In this document: positions 6,885 through 16,806 of the stretch, one piece after another
How the letters are laid out: each line of letters starts with the position of its first letter
Position numbering within the stretch: the stretch's first letter is position 1
NCBI RefSeq assembly: GCF_003364115.1
Contig: NZ_NXLL01000001.1
Span: forward strand, 62,001-126,000
Reading direction: 5' to 3'
Source of the DNA: Helicobacter sp. MIT 00-7814
GTDB lineage: Bacteria; Campylobacterota; Campylobacteria; Campylobacterales; Helicobacteraceae
Length of the DNA: 64,000 bases
Program-made: the position numbers and the translations under genes
Notes under the pieces: model-generated
What the model was told of the DNA's origin: nothing
Seen by the model: the letters and a program-made list of their open reading frames with translations, nothing else
Database searches by the model: none

Positions 6885-9677
6885 ATGCAACCAAACTTAA
6901 ATCGCCGTGAGTTTATCAAAAATGCGGCAGTGGTTTCAGCAGCTTCAGCTGTTGGGTTAAGCGTGCCAAGTGCTGCGCTAGCAAAAGCGCAAGACGCACA
7001 GAAATCATGGAAATGGGATAAATCTGTTTGTAGATTCTGTGGAACAGGCTGTGGGATTATGGTAGCAACAAAAGACGGGCAAATTGTCGCGGTGAAAGGC
7101 GACCCAGAAGCACCGGTAAATAGAGGGATTAACTGCATTAAGGGGTATTTTTGCGCCAAAATTATGTATGGACAAGATCGCTTGACACAGCCACTTTTGC
7201 GCGTCAATAGCAAAGGCGAGTTTGACAAAAAAGGCAAATTTGCGCCTGTAAGCTGGAAGCGCGCCTTTGATGAGATGGAAAAGCAATTTAAAAAAGCTTA
7301 CAACACACTAGGGCCAACAAGCGTGGCGATTATGGGAAGCGGGCAATACACCGTGCAAGAAGGCTACGCAGCAGTGAAGCTTATGAAAGGTGGATTCCGC
7401 TCAAATAACATTGATCCAAACGCAAGACATTGTATGGCAAGTGCGGTGGTGGCATTTATGCAAACCTTTGGTGTAGATGAACCAGCGGGCTGCTATGATG
7501 ATATTGAGCTAACTGATACAATCATCACTTGGGGCGCAAATATGGCTGAAATGCACCCGGTATTGTGGTCGCGCGTCACTGATAGGAAGCTCACAAATGC
7601 TAATAAAGTAAAAATCATCAACCTTTCAACTTTCACAAATAGAACTTCAGACATTGCGGATATGGAGATTATCTTCAAACCACAAACTGACTTGGCTATT
7701 TGGAACTATATTGCAAGGGAAATTGTGTATAACAGACCAGAATCTATGGATAAAAAATTTATAGATAATCACTGCGTCTTTAGCACAGGTTGGGTAAATA
7801 TCGGCTATGGTATGCGCAATAATCCAAACCACAAAAGCTTCTCAAAAGCTGAAAAAGACATCGTAGCAAAAGAAAACAGCAAGATTCTTAGCAAAGATGA
7901 AGGCGTAACGCTACAATATCTTGGACTAAAAGCTGGTGATGAGCTAAAAATGGAAAAATCTGGCGTAGCTGATGCGCATTGGCAAATTAGCTTTGAAGAT
8001 TTCAAAAAAGCGCTCGCTCCTTACACGCTTGATTTTGTAGCACAGCTTGCAAAAGGCGATGACAGCGAAAGCTTAGAATCTTTCAAAGCAAAATTGCAAC
8101 AGCTTGCAAATTATTACATTGAAAAAAATCGTAAGGTTGTGAGCTTCTGGACGATGGGATTCAATCAACACCAAAGAGGCACTTGGGTAAATGAGCAAAG
8201 CTACATGGTGCATATGCTCCTTGGTAAGCAAGCAAAGCCCGGAAGTGGCGCATTCTCACTCACAGGACAGCCTAGTGCATGTGGCACAGCGCGCGAAGTT
8301 GGGACATTCTCTCACCGCTTGCCAGCAGATATGGTCGTGGCTAATCCAAAACATAGAGAAATCACTGAAAAAATTTGGAATCTTCCAGCAGGCACGCTTA
8401 ATGGCAAGCCCGGATTCCCATATCTTGGAATCTTAAGAAACCTAGAAGATGAAAAAGTGAAATGGGTGTGGGTGCAAGTCAATAACCCTTGGCAAAACAC
8501 AGCAAACGCAAATCACTGGATTAAAGCAGCGCGCGAGTTGGATAACTTTATCGTGGTAAGCGATAGCTATCCGGGTATCACAGCTAAAATCGCGGATTTG
8601 ATTTTGCCTTGTGCGATGATTTATGAAAAATGGGGCGCGTATGGAAATGCAGAGCGCAGAACGCAGCATTGGAAGCAACAAGTTTTGCCACAAGGAAACT
8701 CAATGAGCGATACTTGGCAGATACTTGAGTTTGCAAAACGCTTTACACTCAAAGAAGTTTGGGGCAAAGATTACCCAGATTTGGGACTTAAAAGCGTGCT
8801 AGAAGAGGCTAAAAAAATGGGTTATAACGAAAATACCACACTTTTTGAATACCTCTTTGCAAATGCAAAAGCGAAGAAATTTAGCGCAAATGATGCGATG
8901 CTTAAAAACAAACCGCTTAACTCTGAAGTCTTTGGCGATAGCAGAAAGGTAGAAGGAAGCGATGGCAAGGTGTTTAATGGCTATGGATTCTTCGTGCAAA
9001 AATACCTTTGGGAAGAATACCGCCTCTTTGGTGTAGGACATGGGCATGACTTGGCAGAATTTGATGTGTATCATAAGGTGCGAGGATTGCGCTGGCCTGT
9101 GGTTGATGGCAAAGAAACACAATGGCGCTTTAACTCAAAATACGATCCTTATGCGCGCAAAGAAGCTGGGGGTAAAGAATTTGCATTCTATGGAAACAAA
9201 GGCGCAGCACTGCCTGTTGGCGATCTAAGCAAACCTGCGGGCGAAGAGAAAAAACCTCTTGCAAATAGAGCAAAAATCTTCTTCCGCCCTTATATGGAGC
9301 CTTGCGAAATGCCTGACAAGGAATATCCATTGTGGCTTTCAACCGGGCGTGTGCTAGAGCATTGGCATAGCGGAACGATGACTATGCGTGTGCCTGAGCT
9401 TTATCGTGCTGTGCCTGAAGCGCTTTGCTACATAAGCGAGGCTGACGCGCAAGATAAAAAACTCAAACAAGGTGATCAAGTATGGGTAGAATCTAGACGC
9501 GGAAAAGTCAAAGCACGCGTAGAAATAAATGGCAGAAATCGCCCGCCAAAAGGCTTGGTGTATGTGCCATGGTTTGATGAAAATGTGTTTATTAATAAAG
9601 TTTGTTTGGACGCGACTTGTCCGCTTTCAAAACAAACTGACTTTAAAAAATGTGCCGTGAAGGTTTATAAGGCGTAG
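6885..9677 (+). CDS. napA: Periplasmic nitrate reductase, catalytic molybdopterin subunit
   Basis: Reduces nitrate to nitrite in the periplasm with bis-MGD molybdenum cofactor and one [4Fe-4S] cluster. The 930 residues match the long form found in Campylobacterota. A twin-arginine signal ([10 protein letters not shown], residues 6-15) is followed by an AxA-type cleavage site near 33. The iron-sulfur ligands are C49, C52, C56 and C84; the molybdenum ligand is C183 in [13 protein letters not shown] 6885 has AAGGGGGA 5-6 bases upstream. It heads a tightly packed operon with napG, H, B, L and D; cofactor supply needs MoaA, encoded later in this window. Confidence 0.97.
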   Translation: MQPNLNRREFIKNAAVVSAASAVGLSVPSAALAKAQDAQKSWKWDKSVCRFCGTGCGIMVATKDGQIVAVKGDPEAPVNRGINCIKGYFCAKIMYGQDRLTQPLLRVNSKGEFDKKGKFAPVSWKRAFDEMEKQFKKAYNTLGPTSVAIMGSGQYTVQEGYAAVKLMKGGFRSNNIDPNARHCMASAVVAFMQTFGVDEPAGCYDDIELTDTIITWGANMAEMHPVLWSRVTDRKLTNANKVKIINLSTFTNRTSDIADMEIIFKPQTDLAIWNYIAREIVYNRPESMDKKFIDNHCVFSTGWVNIGYGMRNNPNHKSFSKAEKDIVAKENSKILSKDEGVTLQYLGLKAGDELKMEKSGVADAHWQISFEDFKKALAPYTLDFVAQLAKGDDSESLESFKAKLQQLANYYIEKNRKVVSFWTMGFNQHQRGTWVNEQSYMVHMLLGKQAKPGSGAFSLTGQPSACGTAREVGTFSHRLPADMVVANPKHREITEKIWNLPAGTLNGKPGFPYLGILRNLEDEKVKWVWVQVNNPWQNTANANHWIKAARELDNFIVVSDSYPGITAKIADLILPCAMIYEKWGAYGNAERRTQHWKQQVLPQGNSMSDTWQILEFAKRFTLKEVWGKDYPDLGLKSVLEEAKKMGYNENTTLFEYLFANAKAKKFSANDAMLKNKPLNSEVFGDSRKVEGSDGKVFNGYGFFVQKYLWEEYRLFGVGHGHDLAEFDVYHKVRGLRWPVVDGKETQWRFNSKYDPYARKEAGGKEFAFYGNKGAALPVGDLSKPAGEEKKPLANRAKIFFRPYMEPCEMPDKEYPLWLSTGRVLEHWHSGTMTMRVPELYRAVPEALCYISEADAQDKKLKQGDQVWVESRRGKVKARVEINGRNRPPKGLVYVPWFDENVFINKVCLDATCPLSKQTDFKKCAVKVYKA

Positions 9678-9682
9678 ATTCT

Positions 9683-10432
9683 ATGGATAAACAACGCAGA
9701 AAGGCTTTAAATTCAATCGCGCAAACTATGGGCTTAGTAGCGCTTGGCGGACTTACTTGGGGTGCATTTGTAGCCGAAGCTAAGTCAAATCCGCTTTGGC
9801 TCTATCCGCCCGGAGCGCGGGAGAACTTCGCAAATAGTTGCATTCGTTGCGGACTTTGTGTAGAAGCCTGCCCATTTTATACACTAAGCCTTTCAAAAGA
9901 AGGCACAAAAGGCTTGCCGGTGTTTGTCCCACGCGAGATTCCCTGCTTTATGTGCGAGGATATCCCTTGTGTGCCTGTATGCCCTACTGATGCGCTAGAT
10001 GTTAATCTTGTCAGCACAAATGGCAAGCTTGACATTGCAAAAGCGCGCATGGGCGTGGCGGTGGTAGATACACTTAATTGTATCGCGTATGCTGGCATAC
10101 AATGCGATGCGTGCTACCGCGCTTGTCCGCTTATTGATGAGGCGATTTATTTAGAATACAAATCTAATGAGCGCACAGGCAAGCACACGATGATTTTGCC
10201 TATGGTTGCAAATGACATTTGCACAGGTTGCGGGAAATGTGAAAAAGCCTGCGTCACAGAACTTGCAGCAATCCGCGTGCTCCCACGAGAAGCGGTATTA
10301 GGTAAAATGGGGACAAACTATATCAAAGGCTGGGAAGAACAAGATGAAAAACGCTTAGAATCTGCCAAAACACATAAAAAGACAGAATCTAAAGCTCAAA
10401 CGCTTGATTATCTTAATAGTGAGGATTTGTGA
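9683..10432 (+). CDS. napG: Ferredoxin-type quinol dehydrogenase component NapG
   Basis: Periplasmic iron-sulfur protein which, with membrane NapH, passes electrons from menaquinol towards NapB/NapA in organisms lacking NapC. The 249 residues start with a Tat-like sequence (KQRRKALNSIAQ) and hydrophobic segment to about residue 31. Four [4Fe-4S] motifs are visible: CIRCGLCVEACP, CFMCEDIPCVPVCP, CIAYAGIQCDACYRACP and CTGCGKCEKAC. It starts 5 bases after napA and its stop TGA overlaps the napH ATG by one base. Confidence 0.96.
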   Translation: MDKQRRKALNSIAQTMGLVALGGLTWGAFVAEAKSNPLWLYPPGARENFANSCIRCGLCVEACPFYTLSLSKEGTKGLPVFVPREIPCFMCEDIPCVPVCPTDALDVNLVSTNGKLDIAKARMGVAVVDTLNCIAYAGIQCDACYRACPLIDEAIYLEYKSNERTGKHTMILPMVANDICTGCGKCEKACVTELAAIRVLPREAVLGKMGTNYIKGWEEQDEKRLESAKTHKKTESKAQTLDYLNSEDL

Positions 10433-11355
10433 TGTTAGCCTATCTTGCAAAGCGCAAATATTTGCTACTACGAAGATTCTCGCAAATTGGAATCTTGGTG
10501 CTGTTTTTTTTAGCAAATTGCTCGCTTATAAGCATTAATGGCACGCAATTTTTTGTGACGCAAGGAGATATTACGAAGTTTGAAAAAAACGAGCGTAATT
10601 TAGCCATTGCAAACACAAAAGAGGATTTGCTCTCTTTCAAACTTTTGGAAGGCAACTTAAGCGCGTCTAAAATCGCGGAAGTCGTGCCGATGAGTGATCC
10701 TTTGGCGTTTTTACAAATCTTTTTGGCAGGAGGAGCGATAAGCGCGGATTTAGCGCTTGGGGTGGTTGTCGTGTTGCTCATATATGGGGTATTTTTGGGA
10801 AGAGGTTATTGCGCATTTGTCTGCCCGATAAACCTCATCACTGATTTTGCCGCCTATGCGCGCAGGAAGCTTAAGATTGAAAATATCAAATTTCTTTCAA
10901 TCCCTAGGAATGCGCGGTTTGCGATGCTTGCCTTAAGCTTATTGCTCTCTTTTTTCTTTGGTGCTCTTGCTTGGGAGATGATAAGCCCTATTTCGATATT
11001 GCATAGAGGCATCGTCTTTGGCATGGGCGTTGGAGCGTTTGGAATCTTGGCGGTATTCTTATTTGACTTATTTGCGCTCAAAAATGGCTTTTGCGCTCAT
11101 TTGTGTCCTTTGGGCGCGACTTATAGCCTCATTGGCGCAAAAGCATTACTCAAAGTCAAACATAAAGTAGAAAACTGCACCAAATGTATGGAATGCGTGA
11201 GAATCTGCCCAGAATCTCAAGTCCTAGATATGGTAGGCAAGCGCAGTGATGCGGTAAAAAATATCGCGTGTATAAAATGCGGTCGTTGTATTGAAGTGTG
11301 TAATGATGATGCGCTAGGTTTTAGCATACTAAACTACAAAAAGGAGAGAGAATGA
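10432..11355 (+). CDS. napH: Membrane quinol dehydrogenase component NapH
   Basis: Inner-membrane partner of NapG in menaquinol oxidation. The 307-residue protein has about four membrane helices, the conserved CAFVCPIN and CAHLCPLG motifs (CX3CP) on the cytoplasmic loops, and two C-terminal ferredoxin motifs CTKCMECVRICPE and CIKCGRCIEVC. I use the ATG at 10432, which overlaps the napG stop as TGATG and has GAGG 7 bases upstream; GTG at 10429 is the alternative. The stop overlaps the napB start by four bases. Confidence 0.95.
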   Translation: MLAYLAKRKYLLLRRFSQIGILVLFFLANCSLISINGTQFFVTQGDITKFEKNERNLAIANTKEDLLSFKLLEGNLSASKIAEVVPMSDPLAFLQIFLAGGAISADLALGVVVVLLIYGVFLGRGYCAFVCPINLITDFAAYARRKLKIENIKFLSIPRNARFAMLALSLLLSFFFGALAWEMISPISILHRGIVFGMGVGAFGILAVFLFDLFALKNGFCAHLCPLGATYSLIGAKALLKVKHKVENCTKCMECVRICPESQVLDMVGKRSDAVKNIACIKCGRCIEVCNDDALGFSILNYKKERE

Positions 11356-11855
11356 AAAAGTTGTTATTAGTTGCCTTGGCATTTTTTGGCGCGTGGCTTT
11401 ATGCAAAAAGCGTAAGCGATACAGAAATCGGGCTTAGGAAAGTTCCGCTTGAGAGCGAAAATGTGAAGTTGCAGGATTTTAAATTTAACGACGCCCCAGC
11501 GGGTGAAAGTCAAAAAATTGAGCGTGCATTTGAAAATGCCCCACCTCTTATCCCGCATGATATAGAAGGCATGACGCCGCTCACACAGCAGGATAATCAA
11601 TGTATCACCTGCCATGATCCAGCAGTGGCAAAAGATATGGGCGCAACCCCTGTACCTAGCTCGCATATGTTTGACTTGCGCGCTTCCAAAAAGATGAGCA
11701 CGATTTCAGATTCACGCTTTAACTGCACGCAGTGCCATGTCCCACAAGCAAATGCAAAGCCTGTAGTGGATAATAATTTCAAGCCTGTTTTCACAAATGA
11801 AAAGCAAAAACATCAATCAAACTTGCTTGATGTGCTCAATCAAGGCGTGAAATAA
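11352..11855 (+). CDS. napB: Diheme cytochrome c subunit of periplasmic nitrate reductase
   Basis: Small electron-transfer subunit that reduces NapA. The 167 residues have a Sec signal peptide (MKKLLLVALAFFGAWLYA) and two heme c sites, CITCH near residue 78-82 and CTQCH near 119-123, with the extra SSH and HQ histidines typical of NapB as distal heme ligands. ATG overlaps the napH stop (ATGA). AAGGAGAG lies 3-4 bases upstream of the ATG. Confidence 0.95.
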   Translation: MKKLLLVALAFFGAWLYAKSVSDTEIGLRKVPLESENVKLQDFKFNDAPAGESQKIERAFENAPPLIPHDIEGMTPLTQQDNQCITCHDPAVAKDMGATPVPSSHMFDLRASKKMSTISDSRFNCTQCHVPQANAKPVVDNNFKPVFTNEKQKHQSNLLDVLNQGVK

Positions 11856-11864
11856 ACTCTTCAA

Positions 11865-11897
11865 TGTTAGATTCTATTTTTTTGATAGAATCTAACA
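11865..11897 (+). terminator. Perfect 13-bp stem-loop between napB and napL
   Basis: TGTTAGATTCTAT (11865-11877) pairs with ATAGAATCTAACA (11885-11897) around a 7-base T-rich loop. No T tract follows the stem, so a partial terminator or an mRNA processing and stabilising element is more likely than a strict terminator. It lies in the only real gap of the operon, where napF sits in some relatives. Confidence 0.55.
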
Positions 11898-11933
11898 AAT
11901 TCCAACACAATCTCAATTTGAAGGCATAAGATT

Positions 11934-12920
11934 TTGCGGATTCTTACAATTTGTTTTTTGCTACCTTTTTTGCTTACGCTAGGTTTTGGCGCGCCGTTAG
12001 AGTTGCAACCAAAATTAGAGCTAAAAATAGAGCATGAAATCTCTTCGCTTGAATTACAAGAAGATACTCTATTTGTCTCAACCACGCAAGGTGCGCTTTT
12101 AGTGTATGATATTAAGAATCCACAAAGTCCTATTTTGCGCCAAACAATCACGCTCCCTTCTTATAAAGATTTTTTTGATAATTCTTATAAGCCAAAAATT
12201 TATAACACCGCGACAAACGCGCAAGGGGAAACTCTCATCATCGCGGCAAATGGCAATTCCACGCGCGATATCTTTTTGCAAAAAAATGGCAAATTAGAGC
12301 TTTTGCTTGAGGATCAAAATGTCGCAAAAGCTGTGTGGATTTCCCCCACAGAAGCTATTTTTGGATTCTTAAGCCATGAAATCGCGCTTTTTAATGTAGC
12401 GACAAAAACGCTTATTTATCAAAACCAAATCACAAACTCAAGCTTTAGCGATATGCTTTACAACGCCAAAGATAGGATTCTCTACACTACAGGGGAATCT
12501 GGCGCGATTTATATCATCAATCCAGAATCTGGCGCGTTGGTAGAAAAAATTAGCAATATCAATAAAGACAGGGTTTTTCAAATCGCCTTTGGTGGCGATA
12601 AGCTCGTAAGTGCTGGGAATGACAGGCGCGTGGGCGTTTATACCTTAGAATCTGGCACAAAGCTCGCGCGCACAGATATTCTTAAAACAAGCTTTTTAGT
12701 CTATAGCGTTGGCATTAGCCAAAATGGCGAAAGTATCGCGTATATGAGCGATGAGTTTGGCGACATTACTATCGCAGATTCCCATAATCTCAATGCGCCA
12801 AAAATAACGCTAAAAGGCATTAATGGCGTGGCAAATAGCATCTTTTTTTACAAAGATTTTGTCATCGTTGGTTGCGATGGCGATGCCATCTACTTTTTTT
12901 CATTGGGAGGTCAAAAATGA
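11934..12920 (+). CDS. napL: NapL, periplasmic beta-propeller-like accessory protein
   Basis: Accessory protein of the Campylobacterota nap operon; its exact role is not settled. The 328 residues start with a signal peptide (MRILTICFLLPFLLTLGFGA) and contain repeated WD40/PQQ-like strands such as LFVSTTQGALLVYDI, RILYTTGESGAIYII, KLVSAGNDRRVGVYTL and FVIVGCDGDAIYFF, as expected for a seven-bladed propeller. TTG at 11934 is chosen since AAGG lies about 10 bases upstream and it gives an intact signal peptide. The stop overlaps the napD start by four bases. Gene order napB-napL-napD matches C. jejuni. Confidence 0.88.
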   Translation: MRILTICFLLPFLLTLGFGAPLELQPKLELKIEHEISSLELQEDTLFVSTTQGALLVYDIKNPQSPILRQTITLPSYKDFFDNSYKPKIYNTATNAQGETLIIAANGNSTRDIFLQKNGKLELLLEDQNVAKAVWISPTEAIFGFLSHEIALFNVATKTLIYQNQITNSSFSDMLYNAKDRILYTTGESGAIYIINPESGALVEKISNINKDRVFQIAFGGDKLVSAGNDRRVGVYTLESGTKLARTDILKTSFLVYSVGISQNGESIAYMSDEFGDITIADSHNLNAPKITLKGINGVANSIFFYKDFVIVGCDGDAIYFFSLGGQK

Positions 12921-13258
12921 ATATCTCAAGTATCATTATCCGCGCGAAAAGCGCAAATTGGCAGAATCTGTTAGAGCAAATTAACAAAATTGCTTATACA
13001 GAAGTCGCACTTGAAGATTCTCAAAAAGGCATTATTATCGCCACCATTCAAGCCCCTGATACGGGCAAAGATATCGCCTCATTAAAAGAAATTAGCCAGC
13101 TTAAAGGCGTGCTGAGTGCTGATATGCACCTAACTTATAGCGAAGAGGAATTTAAGGGTTGCGAAATAAATATGAATGAAGTTGCTGAACTCATCGATAC
13201 CACGCCCGTTGAAGAGATGAAATATAATGGCGATGTTAATAATCTTATGAAAGAATAG
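12917..13258 (+). CDS. napD: NapD, Tat-signal-binding chaperone of NapA
   Basis: Cytosolic chaperone that binds the NapA twin-arginine signal and supervises cofactor loading before export. The 113-residue protein starts MNISSIIIRAK, has the ferredoxin-fold pattern of NapD with a central VLSADMHLTYSEEE segment near residues 69-82, and has an acidic C-terminus. GGGAGG lies 6 bases before the ATG at 12917. It is the last gene of the operon, followed by a terminator. Confidence 0.93.
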   Translation: MNISSIIIRAKSANWQNLLEQINKIAYTEVALEDSQKGIIIATIQAPDTGKDIASLKEISQLKGVLSADMHLTYSEEEFKGCEINMNEVAELIDTTPVEEMKYNGDVNNLMKE

Positions 13259-13267
13259 CCCAAAAAT

Positions 13268-13291
13268 AGCGCCAAAAGACGCGCTTTTTTT
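13268..13291 (+). terminator. Rho-independent terminator of the nap operon
   Basis: AGCGC (13268-13272) pairs with GCGCT (13281-13285) around an 8-base loop, and the stem runs straight into seven T. It lies 9 bases after the napD stop. Confidence 0.7.
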
Positions 13292-13386
13292 AAGCACAAA
13301 AATTGTAAAATGCCTTTTTGCTTTTGCGCGCAATGCGGATTCTTACATTACGCACAAAACACAAAACCTGCAAGAGAAGGTGTCAA

Positions 13387-14313
13387 GTGACAGCATTTAA
13401 TACTTTTTTTATCAAGTGCTTAAGCAATGCGCTTGGCTTTTTTTTAGCAAAAATCCCGCATGCTTTTTTTCTTTTGCATGTGAAAGCCTTGAGCGCGCTT
13501 TTTTGCTTCCTTGATAAGCGCAGATTTAATGACGCTCTTGCAAATCTAAATTTTGTCTATGGAGATTCTCTTTCTCAAGCGCAAAAAGAAGCCATTATCA
13601 AGCGCGCTTATAAAAACTTTGCCTTTGTGCTTTTGGAATCTGTGCGCGTGGTGTTTTTAAATAAGAAAAAATACGCGGCGCGCTTTAGCTTTGAGAATGA
13701 ACATTTCATCACGGATTCCATCGCCAAAGATGGCGGCGCGGTGCTTATAAGCGCACATTATGGCTATTGGGAGGCGATGGCTAGCATTCTGCCACCACGC
13801 TATAGAATGTGTCAAATGGCTTCCCTTGGGCGCTTGACAGAATATCCGAGTATTAATCATATGATTATCAAACGGCGCGAGGCGCAGGGTGTGAAGATGA
13901 TTGATAAAAAAGGTGCGTTTAAGCATTTGTTAAAAATGTATAATGAAAAAAATGCACTTGTTGGAATCCTCGTCGATCAAAATATCGGGCTCAATGAAGG
14001 CGTAGAAGTGCAATTTTTTGGCAAAAGAGCCACGCACACTACAATTGCTTCAATCCTTTCAAGGCGCTTTAATGTGGCGATTGTGCCGGTGTTTATTGAT
14101 TTTAATGAGGATTATTCACGCTTTATTGTGCGCTTTTTTGAGCCTATTAGAGCGCAAAACTCAAATGACAGCAACGCAGATATTTTGCATGCCACCCAAA
14201 TGCAGGCAAATATCACCGAGGAAGTTATCCGCGCGCACCCAAGCAGTTGGTTTTGGTTTCATAAACGCTTTAAGATTTTTTACCCGCAAATTTATACGCG
14301 AAAAAAGGCTTAA
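13387..14313 (+). CDS. lpxL: Lipid A biosynthesis lauroyl/secondary acyltransferase (HtrB/LpxL family)
   Basis: Adds a secondary acyl chain to the lipid A precursor at the inner membrane. The 308 residues contain the family active-site motif HYGYWE near residue 122-127 (H-X4-E), a later GILVDQN and FFGKRATHT segment, and the C-terminal SSWFWFHKRFK motif typical of HtrB. GTG at 13387 is preferred because AAGG lies 8 bases upstream; a longer in-frame start at 13318 adds a charged, non-homologous stretch. The transporter genes mlaE and mlaF follow directly, suggesting an envelope-lipid operon. Which acyl chain is transferred cannot be told from sequence. Confidence 0.88.
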   Translation: MTAFNTFFIKCLSNALGFFLAKIPHAFFLLHVKALSALFCFLDKRRFNDALANLNFVYGDSLSQAQKEAIIKRAYKNFAFVLLESVRVVFLNKKKYAARFSFENEHFITDSIAKDGGAVLISAHYGYWEAMASILPPRYRMCQMASLGRLTEYPSINHMIIKRREAQGVKMIDKKGAFKHLLKMYNEKNALVGILVDQNIGLNEGVEVQFFGKRATHTTIASILSRRFNVAIVPVFIDFNEDYSRFIVRFFEPIRAQNSNDSNADILHATQMQANITEEVIRAHPSSWFWFHKRFKIFYPQIYTRKKA

Positions 14314-14316
14314 TCT

Positions 14317-15447
14317 ATGAAATTTTTTACGCACAAGCTAACGCCTCAAGCAAATTTTTTTATCTCGCAATCCCACCCAACGCTTAAAATCAAGCTAAGT
14401 GGCGAGTGGAGCTACACCACGCCAAAAGCAAAGCTCAAAGCCCTGCGCGCGAGTTTGCAAAAAGCAAATGTGCCAATCGAGCTAGAATTTGATTCTAACC
14501 TTGAAATGGATTTCGCGCTTTGTGCGTTGCTTAAGTCATTTTTAGAATCAAAGTCCTATACTTTGGGTGAAAATCAAAATATCATTGAAATGTTCGCACT
14601 GCTTGAAAACTACCCACAAGCCTACCCTATTCCGCATAAGCCAAACTCGCTTCTTACTTCTTTCCAAGAGCTAGGCGAAGGGGTAAAGAGCTTTTTTACA
14701 AATATGATTGATTTTATCAACTTTTTTGGTATGTGTATTTTCTATCTCTTTTTAAGCCTCTTAAATCCTAAGCGCTTTAAAATCGCCTCGATTTTCTATC
14801 ACATTTCAGAATCTGGGCTTAAAGCCATGCCTGTGGTGCTTATAACAAGCTTTATTGTGAGTTATGCAATCGCCATGCAAGGCGTGATACAGCTAGATAA
14901 AATGGGCGTGCCAATCCTTAGCGTGGAGATTATCGCAAAGCTTTCTTTGCGCGAATTAGGACCTTTTGTTTTAGCGCTTGTGGTGGCTGGGCGCTCGGCT
15001 TCAGCCTACAGCGCGCAAATTGGCGTGATGAATCTTGCCGAAGAAAATGACGCGCTTAAAACCATGGGCTTTAGCGTCATTGATTTTTTGGTAACGCCTA
15101 GAATCTTAGCGCTTGTCATCACTATGCCTTTGCTTGTGTTTTTGGCAGATATTGTAAGCCTGCTTTCTGGCATGCTTGCTATTAACGCGCAGGCTGGCAT
15201 TAGCTTCACGCAATATTGGGAGCGCTTTTATGAGTATGTCAGTATCACGCATTTTTTAGTCGGCATGGCAAAGGCGCCCTTTTTTGGCTTAGCTATTGCA
15301 CTAGTTGGCTGTTATCGGGGATTAAAGGTGCATGGCGATACAGAATCTTTAGGCAAAGAAACGACTTTAAGCGTGGTAAATGCGATATTTTGGGTGATTG
15401 TGATCAACGCGATATTTTCATTTTTCACCACAGCGCTTGGAGTGTGA
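14317..15447 (+). CDS. mlaE: MlaE-type lipid ABC transporter permease with N-terminal extension
   Basis: Permease of a phospholipid-transport ABC system that acts in outer-membrane asymmetry. The 376 residues divide into a soluble N-terminal region of about 110 residues that looks like a degenerate STAS domain (LKIKLSGEWSY, then IELEFDSNLEMDFALCALL) and a C-terminal MlaE domain with about five membrane helices, including the conserved ELGPFVLALVVAGRSASA and EENDALKTMGFS. It starts 3 bases after lpxL. No mlaD-like substrate-binding gene lies downstream. Confidence 0.88.
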   Translation: MKFFTHKLTPQANFFISQSHPTLKIKLSGEWSYTTPKAKLKALRASLQKANVPIELEFDSNLEMDFALCALLKSFLESKSYTLGENQNIIEMFALLENYPQAYPIPHKPNSLLTSFQELGEGVKSFFTNMIDFINFFGMCIFYLFLSLLNPKRFKIASIFYHISESGLKAMPVVLITSFIVSYAIAMQGVIQLDKMGVPILSVEIIAKLSLRELGPFVLALVVAGRSASAYSAQIGVMNLAEENDALKTMGFSVIDFLVTPRILALVITMPLLVFLADIVSLLSGMLAINAQAGISFTQYWERFYEYVSITHFLVGMAKAPFFGLAIALVGCYRGLKVHGDTESLGKETTLSVVNAIFWVIVINAIFSFFTTALGV

Positions 15448-15449
15448 AA

Positions 15450-16214
15450 ATGCAAAAAAACATCCAAAAAAACATTATAGAGGTAGAAAATCTCTGCACA
15501 CGCTATGGGGAAGTGACAATCCATGACAACATAAGCTTTGTTGTTAAAGAACTTGAAATCTTTGCAATCCTAGGTGGCAGTGGAAGCGGGAAAAGCACGC
15601 TGCTGCATAATATGCTTTATTTGCAAAAGCCTTATGCTGGGAGTATCAAGTTTTTTTCACGCGATATTTGGAGTGTGGAAGATTCTAGACGCAGGGAAAT
15701 TTTGGATTATATTAGCATTATGTTTCAGTTTGGCGCGCTTTTTAGCTCTATGAATATTTTAGATAATGTCGTAATGCCACTTTCACAAAAAGGTGCTTTT
15801 CCACAAAAGACAGCCGAACAGCTCGCGCTATTTTGGATTGAGCGCGTGGGATTGCCAATGCAAAGCGCATATAAATATCCTCACGAACTAAGTGGCGGTA
15901 TGAAAAAGCGTGCTGCACTAGCGCGCGCACTTATCACAAGCCCAAAGATTCTCTTTTTAGATGAGCCTACAAGCGGACTTGATCCAAAAAGCGCGCAGGG
16001 CTTTGATGAGCTTATTCTTTCCTTGCGCGAAATTGCAAAAACCACCATTGTGATGGTAACGCATGATTTAGATTCTATACGCGATAGCGTGGATAGATTT
16101 ATTTTATTAGAAAACAAAAAAATCGCATTTTGTGGGAATCTGCAAGAGCTAAAAGAAAGTGGTTTGAAGACGGATATTTTTTCAGGCTCAAGGGGCGAGC
16201 GCATAATGTCCTAA
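15450..16214 (+). CDS. mlaF: MlaF-type ABC transporter ATPase
   Basis: Powers the MlaE permease. The 254 residues contain Walker A GGSGSGKST near 43-51, signature LSGGMKKRAALARAL, Walker B ILFLDEPTSGLD and the H-loop VMVTHD, all intact. ATG 15450 lies 2 bases after the mlaE stop, with GGAG 7 bases upstream; a longer frame reaching back inside mlaE is not credible. The downstream DedA gene is convergent. Confidence 0.9.
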   Translation: MQKNIQKNIIEVENLCTRYGEVTIHDNISFVVKELEIFAILGGSGSGKSTLLHNMLYLQKPYAGSIKFFSRDIWSVEDSRRREILDYISIMFQFGALFSSMNILDNVVMPLSQKGAFPQKTAEQLALFWIERVGLPMQSAYKYPHELSGGMKKRAALARALITSPKILFLDEPTSGLDPKSAQGFDELILSLREIAKTTIVMVTHDLDSIRDSVDRFILLENKKIAFCGNLQELKESGLKTDIFSGSRGERIMS

Positions 16215-16218
16215 AATT

Positions 16219-16794
16219 TTAAAGATTTTTCTTTATTCTCCTACTAAGTCGCCTTGTCAAAAGCACGATAAACACAATCCACGCAAGCATAATCACAGGG
16301 AATATAAATGGATTGACATTAAATTTCTCTAAAATCTCCAAAACAAGATTACTTGCAAAAAAGGTGCTAAAGCCAACCACAATCGCCCACAACAGGCATG
16401 CAAACATATTTTGTAAAAGAAAATTTCTAAAATTATAACGACTAATGCCAATGCTTAGAGGAATGATAAAGCGCACAATATGGATATATTTGCTAATAAA
16501 AATGCTTATTTTGCCATATCTTTTAATCCAAATTTGCGCGAGTGCCATTTGGCGCGAATATTTTGAGAAAAAAGGCAGAATCTCTTTTTTATAATGGCGT
16601 GCAAGATAGGCTGTTAGAGAGCTACCAATAGTATTTGCCACAAAAGCAATAAGCACACAAAGGGTAATGTCCATTTTCCCAAGTGAGCTCATCGTCGCAG
16701 CAGCTATAAGCCCCACATACCCGCCATAAAGGCAGTATGCAAAAAGGAGCAAATAGCCCCAAGTCTCTAAATTATCCAGCACATCTTGTAGCAA
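16219..16794 (-). CDS. DedA-family membrane protein
   Basis: The 191-residue inner-membrane protein has about five hydrophobic segments and the DedA/SNARE-associated pattern: a reentrant small-residue region (LYGGYVGLIAAATMSSLG), GSSLTAYLARHY, and the conserved FISKYIHIVRFIIPLSIGISRYNFRNF. Family members are now linked to undecaprenyl-phosphate or phospholipid translocation and membrane-potential homeostasis, but the substrate of this one is not evident. It converges on mlaF, with only 4 bases between the stops. Confidence 0.85.
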   Translation of the reverse strand: MLQDVLDNLETWGYLLLFAYCLYGGYVGLIAAATMSSLGKMDITLCVLIAFVANTIGSSLTAYLARHYKKEILPFFSKYSRQMALAQIWIKRYGKISIFISKYIHIVRFIIPLSIGISRYNFRNFLLQNMFACLLWAIVVGFSTFFASNLVLEILEKFNVNPFIFPVIMLAWIVFIVLLTRRLSRRIKKNL

Positions 16795-16806
16795 GAGCTT
16801 TCCTTT

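Noticed and set aside
6885-9677. Formate dehydrogenase instead of nitrate reductase
   Set aside because: The molybdenum ligand region [10 protein letters not shown] and the following napG, H, B, L, D identify NapA; no selenocysteine codon is present.
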